Assembly (NCBI GenBank): GCA_020152595.1
Contig: JAIGNY010000696.1
Location: 807,001 to 871,000, forward strand
Length of the DNA stretch: 64,000 nucleotides
Source of the DNA: Chiridota heheva
Taxonomy: Eukaryota; Echinodermata; Holothuroidea; Apodida; Chiridotidae
Direction: 5' to 3'
Each line of letters opens with the position of its first letter. The stretch's first letter is position 1. The notes beneath the pieces were generated by a model. The model was not told the DNA's origin. It did not search any database and was given only the letters and a program-made list of their open reading frames with translations. The position numbers were made by a program, and so were the translations under genes. Below are positions 1 to 10,642 of the stretch, one piece after another.

Positions 1-290
1 ACCTATGTGAAGAGAGTGAGAGAGAGAATTCCAGTAGAGAAGGTAGGGTCCTGAGAGGAGAGGCAAAATGATGCATAAAGAATACGCGTGGTGGCTAAAC
101 ATGTCCATCTGATTATATAACTGGACAATGAAAGCAACAAAACATAGTGAAAACAGTGTTCAAACATCTTTTTTCTGTTAAGGGGGTATTTAAGTTGGAA
201 GCTCAAACAAATTTGTCAAACAATGACAGTTGTGAGAGTATTGGTGACATCACAGCCTCTAACCTTTCCTTTTTACAGGTAACATTAAAA

Positions 291-316
291 TAGATAGATA
301 GATAGATAGATAGATA
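291..316. repeat. (GATA)n microsatellite
   Basis: Six consecutive tetranucleotides, aaaatagatagatagatag onward. The rest of 1-540 shows no gene or repeat I can support. Confidence 0.9.
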
Positions 317-540
317 TTTAGTTAGCACTTTAAATTCTCCACTGCAAGCATCATAAGGTGATGTGTGAATATTGTACTTATTGGAAAGGATTTTAAGTTA
401 TATGTGTTGGCTAGATTTGATCATAGTACAGGTAGGTTTGAGTGGGTTCTAACTGTTTCTTAGTTTACATACACGCATACAATAGGTTTTTATACTGCAC
501 CATTCTGTGAAGACCACATAGCCACCAGTCAAGTTGCCCA

Positions 541-808
541 GCAGCTGGATGAGTCGCAGCTGGATGAGTCACAGCTGGATGAGTCGCAGCGGATGAGTCG
601 CAGCTGGATGAGTCGCAGCCGGATGAGTCGCAGCCGGATGAGTCGCAGCCGGATGAGTCGCAGCCGGATGAGTCGCAGCCGGATGAGTCGCAGCCGGATG
701 AGTCGCAGCCGGATGAGTCGCAGCCGGATGAGTCGCAGCCGGACGAGTCGCAGCCGGATGAGTCGCAGCCGGATGAGTCGCAGCCGGATGAGTCGCAGCC
801 GGATGAGT
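541..808. repeat. 15-bp minisatellite, about 18 units
   Basis: The unit is gatgagtcgcagccg; the first units carry cagctg and later ones cagccg. The period is a multiple of three, so it reads as an open MSRSR repeat, but there is no coding context around it. Confidence 0.95.
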
Positions 809-1344
809 CAGCGCACAGGAATTTTGATTATTGACTCCACCAGGATGGGAAGTGAATGAACACTTCTCTACTCAAATAGTGTTCTGAGAAACCAGGCATG
901 GGGTGGCTGTCCTGTCGTTAGGAAGGACCGTTATTTAACGTCCTTTATCTGATGGACGGTGAGTACCATCCAGCCATTGTCCACTGCTCCCAAAGGCTGC
1001 ATGAGGAGCAGGTGACGCTGACGACATACTTCTGCCCTAAATGTCAGACATACATTTGTCTGTTTGGTGGTGGAAAACATCCTAGTTGAATCTTGTGAGA
1101 CTTGAGCCTGGAACCTTCATCATCTCAGCCGTGCATTCTACCTAGTAGAGAAAGAGGGCAGTTGTCAAAAATGTGATGAAAAAAGTTGTGATGATTTGAT
1201 AACCTGTGTGTGTTTAGTTAAAAGCAAAATTAAGCTAAAAATTGCTGATGACCTTTGTGTTGTACTTTTGATTTTTTTTTTTTAGATTTGGTATTAGTTT
1301 TAGATTCAGGAAACTTTTAGATTATGACTTGGAAAAGAATCTGA
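809..1344. other. Unassigned interval
   Basis: Between the 15-bp array and the LINE there is no exon with supportable splice sites and no recognised repeat. A short T run lies at 1270-1283. Confidence 0.5.
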
Positions 1345-1467
1345 ATTTTTTTAGATATTGTCTTGTAGTGAAGATCAACATTCATACCCCCTAGCTATGC
1401 CACTAGGTTCTATCAATTTGCAAATCATTACTCCCTTAACAACTTTGCTTGCTATCACAAACATCAA

Positions 1468-1791
1468 GTGGATGCTGACAGGGCCTGTGGTGGCGTCTCC
1501 ATTCTCGTTAGACACGATATCCCACACAGCCCTGTTCGTGTGCACACCGACCTTCAGGCCATCTGTATTTCTATCTCCCTCCACAAAACTTTCACTCTCT
1601 GCAATATCTATCTCCCTCCCAACACCAACATTCAACCAACCAGCCTTAACAACCTCATCTCTCAGCTTCCCACCCCCTTCATCCTTCTTGGTGACTTCAA
1701 CGCTCACAACCCTTTGTGGGGCTCTAATACCACCACCCCTAGAGGCAAGTTCATCAAAACGCTCTCCGTCAGCACAGCCTGTCCTTACTGA
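1468..1791 (+). pseudogene. LINE endonuclease fragment (exonuclease-endonuclease-phosphatase fold)
   Basis: Residues read ACGGVSILVRHDIPHSPVRV, then CNIYLPPN and LLGDFNAHNPLWGS. GDFNAHNP is the conserved catalytic segment of LINE apurinic-like endonucleases. The N-terminal Asn/Glu motifs are absent because the element is truncated on this side. Confidence 0.82.
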
Positions 1792-2639
1792 ACACTAACT
1801 CCCGACCTACCTTCATCCTGCCACAGGCTCTCTCACCTGTATTGACCTGTCTATCTGTTCCCCTAACCTCCTCCCTGACTTTAGTTGGAGAGTCACTGCT
1901 GACCTCTGTGGTAGTGATCATTACCCTCTTCTTATACACTCCAATCTTCAAATCCCCACTGAGCACACCCCCAACTGGAACCTCGACAAGGCTGACTGGT
2001 CCCTTTTTGAAACCCTCTGTGACTCACACTCTCCCCCCATCTTCGAGGATGAGGATCCCATGTCTAACTTCAGTAATATCCTTATCAACATCGCCACCTG
2101 CTCAATTCCCAAAACCTCCAAACCCCAAATCATCCCCCCAACCCCTGGTTCTCAGATGACTGCAAAACCGCCATCAAGAACAGGAAAAGAGCCCTCAGGA
2201 ACTTTAAAACTAACCCGACCACCCATAACCTTAACCTCTTTCGCATCAGCCGTGCAAGGCCAGACGCACTATCAAGGACAGTAAAACCAACACTTGGAAC
2301 AACTTTATCTCTTCTCTCACCACCAACACCCCCACTAAGAAGATTTGGAGAATGGTTAACAGCTTCCACGGCAGAGTAGGCAAATCTTCCATCTCCCATC
2401 TCTTGGAATGGAGACCTTCTCACCATAAAAAAAGACATCGTTGACCACCTCGCCGCCTCTTTCAGCAACATCTCGGCCTCGACCGTCTACTCCAATGCTT
2501 TCAAAATCAAAAAGCTTGCGATGAAGCCCGGAGAATCACTTTTCCCTCTGACAACTCCAAAGCTACAACACCCCTCTCACCCTTTCTGAATTAAACCAAG
2601 CCATCAGCGACGCTGGCTGCACCTCCAAGGGCCCAGATA

Positions 2640-3760
2640 ACATCCCCTATCAGTTTCTGAAACACCTCCCCATCAAAGCCACCACTACCCTACTCACCAT
2701 CTTCAACCACATTTGGTCCTCACACTCCTTTCCCCTATCTGGAGAACAGCTATTGTCATCCCCGTCCTTAAACCGGGAAGGATAGCACCGACCCCACCAG
2801 CTACCGACCCATCGCCCTTACTTGCTGTCTCTGTAAAATTATGGAAAAGATCATTAATCAGAGACTAAACTGGTTCCTCGAGACCAACAGAATCCTCTCT
2901 CCTCACCAAAGCGGCTTCAAAACGCGTCGCAATACCTAGACCAGTTAATTACGCTCAACACCGCTATCCGGGAATCCTTTGCAAAAAGGAACACCTCATT
3001 GCCATATTTTTGACCTCGAGAAAGCTTTCGACACTACTTGGAAATACGGCATTACCGGAAACTTCACACCATTGGCCTCAGAGGCCACCTCCCCATCTTT
3101 ATTCAAAACTTCCTCTCACCCAGGCAGTTCCAAGTTCGTATTGGCCACACCCTCTCCAAGCCGTACCCCCAAGAAGAGGGCGTCCCCCAAGGCAGCATCC
3201 TCTCTCCCACTCTCTTCAACCTGAGCATTAATGACATCGGGAATGACCTTGGCCCCAGCATCAAGCGTACCCCTCTCGTGGATGACTTCACCATCTTCTA
3301 CTCCTCCCTAGCTTTCCTATTGTTGAAAATAGGCTCCAAACCAGCCTCAATCAGCTGCAAGTCTGGAGCAACAATAACGGTTTTAGATTCTCCAAAGACA
3401 AGACAGTCTGCATGCACTTTTGTCATTTCAACAACCTCCACCCCAACCCGAACTTTGTGCTCAATGGGAATCGCATCCCTAAAGTTGAAAACACAAAGTT
3501 CCTTGGTCTAACTCTAGACCCCAAGCTCACCTACAAGCCACACATCACCAACCTGAAACTAAAATGCAATAGCTCCCTCAACCTCCTCCGACTGCTCTCC
3601 AACACTACTTGGGGAGCGAACCATATGCTCTCCTCAAAATTTTCAGGCTCACCATTCGTGCCAAGCTTGACTATGGCAATATTGTTTACTGTGTCGCTCA
3701 CAACTCATACCTCAACCACATTAACACCATCCAAAATGAAGCCCTCAGGCTTTGTCTAGA
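2640..3760 (+). pseudogene. LINE reverse transcriptase, frameshifted
   Basis: Several frames are needed to follow the protein: NRILSPHQSGFKTRRNT near 2889, EIRHYRKLHTIGLRGHLPIF near 3040, GVPQGSILSPTLFNL near 3180, and the thumb region VENTKFLGLTLDPKLTYKPH near 3487. The frame is broken at about 2937 (stop), 3010, 3315 and 3620. Leu replaces the usual aromatic residue before VDD, although sequence decay makes this hard to interpret. Confidence 0.82.
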
Positions 3761-4129
3761 GCCTACAGGACCTCCCCAATCACTAGCCTTCATATTGAAG
3801 CCAACGAACCCCCTTTCTACTTAGATGTAAAAAGCTTAGCCTCTCCTATGCTTTTAGAGTCCTCACCAACACTCAGAACCCTGTTTACAACCTCATTAGG
3901 TACCCCAATTTCTCCTCCCTCTTTGATAGGACTAAAACCCTATCGCCCCCTTCAGCTTACGCATTAAATCAGACCTCTTTCAACTTGGCATCAACCCCGC
4001 CACTCTCGGCACCTATTCCTGGCCCACTTTTCCGCCTTGGGCCACCCCTTCCTTCTGTCCACCTAGACCTCTCCACTTATAACAAAACTCAAACTCACCC
4101 TAATCTCTTCATCAATCTCACAACCAAAT

Positions 4130-4780
4130 CAAAGACCAACTCTCAAATTACACCTCTATCTATACTGATGGCTCCAAGGAAGGCAACAAGACAGCTGCTG
4201 CTGCCATCATCCAAGACATCACCCTCAGTAGCAGACTTCCTGACCACTCATCCATCTTTTCAGCCGAGGCTAAGGCCATTCTCCTCGCCCTCAACTTTAT
4301 TGAGTACTCTCCTCTTAGTCACTTTGCCATTTTCTCTGACTCTAAGGCTGTTCTTACTTCATTACTCAATCTTAAATGGGATAACCTCACCTGCCACCTC
4401 CTCCTCCGAAACTCTTTTCTCCCACCCTCTGCAGGAAAAGTGTTCTTTTCTTCTGGATACCCAGCCATGTTGGCATCCCTGGCAATGACAGGGCTGATAC
4501 AGCCGCTAAGCTTGCCCTTAACCTCCTCCCTTCCCCTTTTCCCAAAACCCTCTCTGACATCAAACCGCTTATCGCTTCTCTTGTTCGTGATCGCTGGCAA
4601 ACCTTATGGAACTTCCAAATTGATAACAAACTCCATGTTATCCAGCCCACAATCGATCAAATCCACCATCAACAACCTTTCTCGTATCGACAACGTTCAT
4701 ATTACCCGTCTTAGAATTGGTCACACCCACCTCACTCCTCCCACCTCCTTATTGGTTCCCCCAACCCCTCTGTAACAATT
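4130..4780 (+). pseudogene. LINE RNase H domain, frameshifted
   Basis: The four acidic positions of RNase H can be placed: D in IYTDGSK, E in SAEAKAILL, D in SDSKAV, and D in GNDRADTAAK. A one-base frameshift near 4440-4455 separates the third and fourth. A C-terminal RNase H after RT is typical of the I group of LINEs. Confidence 0.78.
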
Positions 4781-5702
4781 GCCACTGCATCCTTACAATC
4801 CAACACGTTCTCCTTGCTTGCCCCCTGTACAACCTTCCCAGAGCTTCTCTCGCCCCACAACTCAATTGCTGAGTTCTTCCAAAAAAATCCTCCAGATAAA
4901 ATAGTCTCCTTCCTTCAGCATGCATCCCTCTACAACCATATTTAATCCTCCTCTTCCACCCCTCTCTACTCTGTTTTTAGTTTTCCCATGCACCTCCTCT
5001 CTCGATCACAGCTTTCTGGCTTTTGTTCTTGAATTTCTCTCATTCTTCCCCTGGTCTCTTTCCTTACTACCTCTAAAATGATCTGACCTCTCAGGCACAA
5101 TTTGACCTTCGTTGTCGTGGTGCCGTTAAGACCTCATCAAACAAACAAACAAACTTACAAATCTTGATCTTAGAAAACTCTTACAAGTATTTATGACAAC
5201 TCGTCTTATTCTTATGCTTTTTGTTCAGTATTACCCCCTGCCCCCCTCCCCCTTTCCATATTCTTGGGGTCTGCCACTGTTAAAGGTGGTAATGACAGAA
5301 AGGAAAGGTTTTCTGGAAGAATAATCTCAAATATCGCTTGGTACGCTTGGGCTACACACTCCTGAATGTCATTCAGTCTGTGCCCACCTTAAACTGTGAT
5401 GCAAATCATAGAACATGAATTAATCCTTCAATCTAATATGATTGTGCATTTGTATACTTTCCCATACATTATATCACTATGAGGAAGAAAAGAGATGATG
5501 AATCGTACATATTCTTAGCGTTGATGTCGGACCATCAAAATAGCTGCTTTTGTTGTAGGTGGTACAGTTGAATTATAGGGATCATCAATCTGTGCTAACT
5601 GTTTACGCAAAAAACATTACTGTTTTAAAACATAGACTAAGTGGAATGTTGCATGGAATGTGTTGGCACTTAGTTGCTTATAGAGTTTAGATCATTAGAA
5701 TT

Positions 5703-6148
5703 GTTTGAAATGTGAAGGACTCGAGCGACATTACCTTAAGATTGAATACCAAAGTTAAAGATACAAGTAGGTGCTGGAACATTTTTGTCCCATACGAATA
5801 GATGACAATAAAGGGTAATAAATAGTAAAAAAGATTTAAATATTTAAATCCAATAAACCCTTTATGAATTTCTAGAGTTGCCTAACCAATCAGAAAGAGT
5901 TTTCATATGGGTACAGCAGTATGTGTTTGAAATGTGAAGGACTCGAGCGACATTACCTTAAGATTGAATACCAAAGTTAAAGATACAAATTAGTGCTGGA
6001 ACATTTTTGTCCTATACGAATAGAGGACAATAAAGGGTAAAAAATAGTAGAAAAGATTTAAATATCTGAATCCATTAAACCCTTTATGAATTTCTAGAGT
6101 TGCTTAACCAATCAGAAAAAGTTTTCATATGGGTACAGCAGTATTTGA
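5703..6148. repeat. Two-copy tandem duplication, period about 222 bp
   Basis: gtttgaaatgtgaaggactc starts at about 5703 and again at about 5925, and both copies end with cagaaa(g/a)agttttcatatgggtacagcagtat. The copies differ at only a few positions, so the duplication is fairly recent. The interval 5158-5702 before it holds nothing recognisable. Confidence 0.92.
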
Positions 6149-6693
6149 ATTTTGGAAATAGCGCTTTCTGTTTCTGAGTAATGACTAAATAAAAATTGGG
6201 GTTTTATCAATGCATGCGCAACAATACCTGGTAGGATAGCTCCAAGTCTTTATGTGATTTCTTTTAATAACTCATCCTAGATTTCAAGAGACATCATTAG
6301 AATGGATAGGTTGACTGGTAAAACATGTTCAGCATGTATTATCAAGTGTCCAATAAAAAGAAACAGAATGGTAAATTGGAAACATTTCAATTTGATTTAA
6401 TCTTTGAAATGGTGTAATATTAAATGATTGTATCTGAACATGGTTTGCCCATATGTTCATGAAACCAATAGTGTGTTTTAATTTTTATAAATTTTCATTT
6501 CATTTTCATTTCATTTATTTGGTTTTTCACAACATTTACAATTTACATGTACATATAAATTTACATTTGCATACACATGCATACAAAACAATATACAATG
6601 ACAAATTACAAAAAAATCAAATATACATAAATAAAGTTATAGAAAGAAAAAAAAATATATATATATAAATGGCAACGTGTTTAGTAGAATACA

Positions 6694-8529
6694 AAGACTG
6701 GTGAATGTGATGGTGTTACAAAGACTGGTGAATGTGATGGTGTTACAAAGACTGGTGAATGTGATGGTGTTACAAAGACTGGTGAATGTGATGGTGTTAC
6801 AAAGACTGGTGAATGTGATGGTGTTACAAAGACTGGTGAATGTGATGGTGTTACAAAGGCTGGTGAATGTGATGGTGTTACAAAGACTGGTGAATGTGAT
6901 GGTGTTACAAAGACTGGTGAATGTGATGGTGTTACAAAGACTGGTGAATGTGATGGTGTTACAAAGACTGGTGAATGTGATGGTGTTACAAAGACTTGTG
7001 AATGTGATGGTGTTACAAAGACTGGTGAATGTGATGGTGTTACAAAGACTGGTGAATGTGATGGTGTTACAAAGACTGGTGAATGTGATGGTGTTACAAA
7101 GACTTGTGAATGTGATGGTGTTACAAAGACTGGTGAATGTGATGGTGTTACAAAGACTTGTGAATGTGATGGTGTTACAAAGACTGGTGAATGTGATGGT
7201 GTTACAAAGACTGGTGAATGTGATGGTGTTACAAAGACTTGTGAATGTGATGGTGTTACAAAGACTGGTGAATGTGATGGTGTTACAAAGACTGGTGAAT
7301 GTGATGGTGTTACAAAGACTGGTGAATGTGATGGTGTTACAAAGACTGGTGAATGCGATGGTGTTACAAAGACTGGTGAATGTGATGGTGTTACAAAGAC
7401 TGGTGAATGTGATGGTGTTACAAAGACTGGTGAATGTGATGGTGTTACAAAGACTGGTGAATGTGATGGTGTTACAAAGACTGGTGAATGTGATGGTGTT
7501 ACAAAGACTGGTGAATGTGATGGTGTTACAAAGACTGGTGAATGTGATGGTGTTACAAAGACTGGTGAATGTGATGGTGTTACAAAGACTGGTGAATGTG
7601 ATGGTGTTACAAAGACTGGTGAATGTGATGGTGTTACAAAGACTGGTGAATGTGATGGTGTTACAAAGACTGGTGAATGTGATGGTGTTACAAAGACTGG
7701 TGAATGTGATGGTGTTACAAAGACTGGTGAATGTGATGGTGTTACAAAGACTGGTGAATGTGATGGTGTTACAAAGAATGGTGAATGTGATGGTGTTACA
7801 AAGAATGGTGAATGTGATGGTGTTACAAAGACTGGCTAATGTGATGGTGTTACAAAGACTGGTGAATGTGATGGTGTTACAAAGACTGGTGAATGTGATG
7901 GTGTTACAAAGACTGGTGAATGTGATGGTGTTACAAAGACTGGTGAATGTGATGGTGTTACAAAGACTGGTAAATGTGATGGTGTTACAAAGACTGGTGA
8001 ATGTGATGGTGTTACAAAGACTGGTGAATGTGATGGTGTTACAAAGACTGGTGAATGTGATGGTGTTACAAAGACTGGTGAATGTGATGGTGTTACAAAG
8101 ACTGGTGAATGTGATGGTGTTACAAAGACTGGTGAATGTGATGGTGTTACAAAGACTTGTGAATGTGATGGTGTTACAAAGACTGGTGAATGTGATGGTG
8201 TTACAAAGACTGGTGAATGTGATGGTGTTACAAAGACTGGTGAATGTGATGGTGTTACAAAGACTGGTAAATGTGATGGTGTTACAAAGACTGGTGAATG
8301 TGATGGTGTTACAAAGACTGGTGAATGTGATGGTGTTACAAAGACTGGTGAATGTGATGGTGTTACAAAGACTGGTGAATGTGATGGTGTTACAAAGACT
8401 GGTGAATGTGATGGTGTTACAAAGACTGGTGAATGTGATGGTGTTACAAAGACTGGTGAATGTGATGGTGTTACAAAGACTGGTAAATGTGATGGTGTTA
8501 CAAAGACTGGTGAATGTGATGGTGTTACA
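6694..8529. repeat. 27-bp minisatellite, about 68 units
   Basis: The unit contains gactggtgaatgtgatgg. It is highly homogeneous; recurrent variants are gacttg for gactgg, taaatg for tgaatg and two neighbouring gaatgg units. Because 27 is divisible by 3, both strands stay open over 600 codons (QRLVNVMVL on plus, CNTITFTSL on minus), which is a consequence of the repeat, not evidence of a gene. Confidence 0.97.
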
Positions 8530-9850
8530 GTCAATTGTACCCATCTCTCTGAGTCCTAAAAGTGAGTAAATCCCTTGTATGAACAAAATTTCAATGTGAT
8601 CTTTATACACTGTAGTTGTTTTCTTTCATAGTCCTCCTTATGTGAACTATACTTTTGTGACTATGGAAATATTCCTTCCAAAGCAAACATCTTTGAACAT
8701 AAACATTGAGTATGCGCAACGAATCACAACAATAGACCAATTTCAGAGAATCAATGTACATGACGTTGTTGAGGTGGTACTTGTGAATTACATGTCTTCA
8801 ATTCATCACAAATGTTTTGTAAAATAATAAACATTTTAGAACATTGACCGAGTGTACAAGAGTAGATGGAAATGTATTTCATTAAAACATGGTTATTGGG
8901 GAGTTTGGAGTTGCTGGGGGTGACTTTGATAACGTATGAACACATGGGTAAAAATGGTCATGGAGACATAAACTTACAAAACATCATGTAAATGAAATGT
9001 TGCTCCATCTTTGTTGATTTCAAATAGTTTTCTTGAAGATATATTTTTTGGTGTAAGTTACAGCAGTATGCAAGCATAATTGTTATGTATTTTGGCAGGC
9101 AAGTTTGGTATCTTGTTAAAAAAATGTTCATTTCTGAGTTTCAGAATGTTTTGAAATGTTGGTGGAAGTTTCTGCGTCTAATTTTGTGTGGGTGGGATGA
9201 GAGTACAAGGGTGATAACCGAGGGGTGTACTATGGTTAAAGAAGAGTGTTACAAACATTTTGTTGGTGGGATGCATTGTGGGTTATAGTTCTGTTCGCAT
9301 TCTGTTATGTCTGGAGTTGGAAAGGTAAAATTAGATTTGTAGACTGATTGATTGTTCACATGTGAATATTTAAAGGGTATTTTGACGGGTTTAAGTATGC
9401 ATGTTTTTGTTAAGTTGTTGTTACAGACAAAGCAGATGTTGTCTGTGTATGTGACAGGTTAAGTATTTAGTAGTGTGACCTGCTTGAGCAGCCAGAGGAT
9501 TAAACTTTAATATGGTGTAGTTTTTATGTAGAAATAGTGGCTAAACTTCAATTTGCTTATTAGGTGTATGTTTTAAGTGTAAGTTTGTATGTATAAAGAG
9601 GTGCAAAATAGGGGGTGATGGAGGCATCCCCACCCCCATTGTTCCTAAAAGTGTCAGATGATTCAGAAGGCCATAAAGTCAGGACCAGGCATGAAACCCA
9701 ATAGTGATGATTTACAATTTGAAGATTTATGGTCCAAAATGGAAAAAAAAAACTATAGCCCAAAATTTTCAATATTTGGTGTAAAATACATGATAAGTCA
9801 GTCAAATAGAAATGGAAAAGCAATCATTTTATTTTCAAAAGTTTTGCTTG
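8530..9850. other. Unassigned interval
   Basis: This is A+T-rich sequence with short ORFs only. A possible acceptor (ttctttcatag, 8622-8632) is not followed by a MICU-like protein. No repeat recognised. Confidence 0.5.
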
Positions 9851-10070
9851 TAGGGTAAGCAAATGCAGTGGCTCAGTGCATGGTTGGGAGTCCAAGTTTG
9901 GAACGAGAAGTACCAGGTTTGATTTCCTGTGAAAATGAGTTCCAGCATTAACCTGCGATGGACTGGCATCCCGTTGCCAGGGGAAAATCATATGCTTTCG
10001 AGTCTCATCCACTTGCATCATGGAAACTGGAGATAAGCACCAGCCCTGTGGGCCAAATGGCTCAGAAAGA
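9851..10070 (+). mobile_element. tRNA-derived SINE, internally deleted copy
   Basis: It shares gatggactggcatcccgt, gaaaatcatatgctttcgag and ggagataagcaccagccct with the fuller copies at 23.55-23.82 and 45.10-45.38 kb. The head (gcagtggctcagtgcatggt) is tRNA-like, but the stretch around tccttgagcaagacac is missing. Confidence 0.75.
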
Positions 10071-10292
10071 TTTAACTTTTTTGCTTGTTAAGGGAATACA
10101 TGAGGGGAAAGTTGCCTGCTCCACTGTACATAGCATGAGGTTGCAGCACTTAGGTTTTGAATGGATTCACTTTGGCCAAGTTAGTACTCTTATTATAAGT
10201 GTTAAATAATTTCAAGTCATAGTATGTAAAGTAGGATGCACTTTTTGCAGGGGATGCAATTGTATCTGCACCATGCCTAGTACACTTATGAG

Positions 10293-10451
10293 CAGTGGCG
10301 TTGCCAGGGTTTCCATATTGGTGGGGAAAGTAACAGAAATAAACCAACAGGATACAAAATATGGTCCCTGCCGATGAACGGTACTAACTTTGAACTGATT
10401 GGAAATGGAATATTGGTGGGGTGCTGTGCCCACCCTTTGGCTACGCAACTG
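10293..10451. mobile_element. Short terminal-inverted-repeat element (MITE), about 160 bp
   Basis: The left end is cagtggcgttgccaggg. The right end, ccctttggctacgcaactg, reads CAGTTGCGTAGCCAAAGGG in reverse. These imperfect inverted ends starting with CAG resemble hAT-type tips. No coding capacity. A lone similar end (cagtggtatagccaggcag) lies at 57434. Confidence 0.7.
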
Positions 10452-10533
10452 CCTAAGAGTAAGGTATGTTTTGTGTCAAAGTCTGAACTCAGGCCTATAT
10501 ATTGATAAGTTGTTAATTTGATTTCTTATTCAG

Positions 10534-10642
10534 GGAATAACATTTGAGCAACACAAAGAGTTTTTCCAGTTTGTGAATCACCTGGATGATTTCCAGATTG
10601 TACTGAGGATGTACACTTTTGCTGATCAGGCCATCACAGAAG
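10534..10642 (+). CDS. MICU2/3-like: MICU-like exon A (helical lobe before last EF-hand)
   Basis: The acceptor is a pyrimidine-rich tract ending ttcttattcag at 10533 and the donor is GTAAAT at 10643. The exon is 109 nt, starts in phase 0 and ends with one base of the next codon. It encodes GITFEQHK...QAITE with the conserved FFQFVNHLDDF helix. The exon upstream of it was searched for by eye in 1-10533 and not recognised. Confidence 0.85.

Larger units (their letters stand above)
1345..5157 (+). mobile_element. I-superfamily-like non-LTR retrotransposon (LINE), 5'-truncated and broken
   Basis: The element enters inside an endonuclease domain (RACGGVSILVRHDI about 1477-1518, then ILLGDFNAHNPLWGS about 1683-1727). 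Reverse transcriptase follows: YRPIALTCCLCKIMEKIINQ about 2800-2860, EGVPQGSILSPTLFNLSIND about 3177-3235, and a catalytic block LVDDF near 3275 where the usual residue before V/A-DD is Tyr. RNase H comes next: IYTDGSK near 4163, SAEAKAI near 4260, SDSKAV near 4336, and WIPSHVGIPGNDRAD near 4454 in another frame. A CCHC-like motif (CNNCHC...H...C) follows at about 4770-4835. Endonuclease, then RT, RNase H and CCHC is the arrangement of I-like clades. The 3' end is a pyrimidine-rich untranslated region, then tcgtggtgccgttaagacct and an (AAAC)n tail to 5157. Many stops and frameshifts show it is dead. The endonuclease lacks its N-terminal half. Confidence 0.88.

Noticed and set aside
240-290. 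Strong-looking acceptor cctttcctttttacag
   Set aside because: It is followed immediately by gtaac, which would make a zero-length exon.
6637-8610. Long open frames on both strands (657 and 630 codons) over the 27-bp array
   Set aside because: The period is a multiple of three, so both strands are open together. The encoded nonamers carry no known motif.
8622-8830. Candidate upstream exon of the MICU-like gene after ttctttcatag
   Set aside because: The reading after the acceptor (SSLCELYFCDYGN-like) does not resemble MICU proteins, and no donor of the right phase follows.
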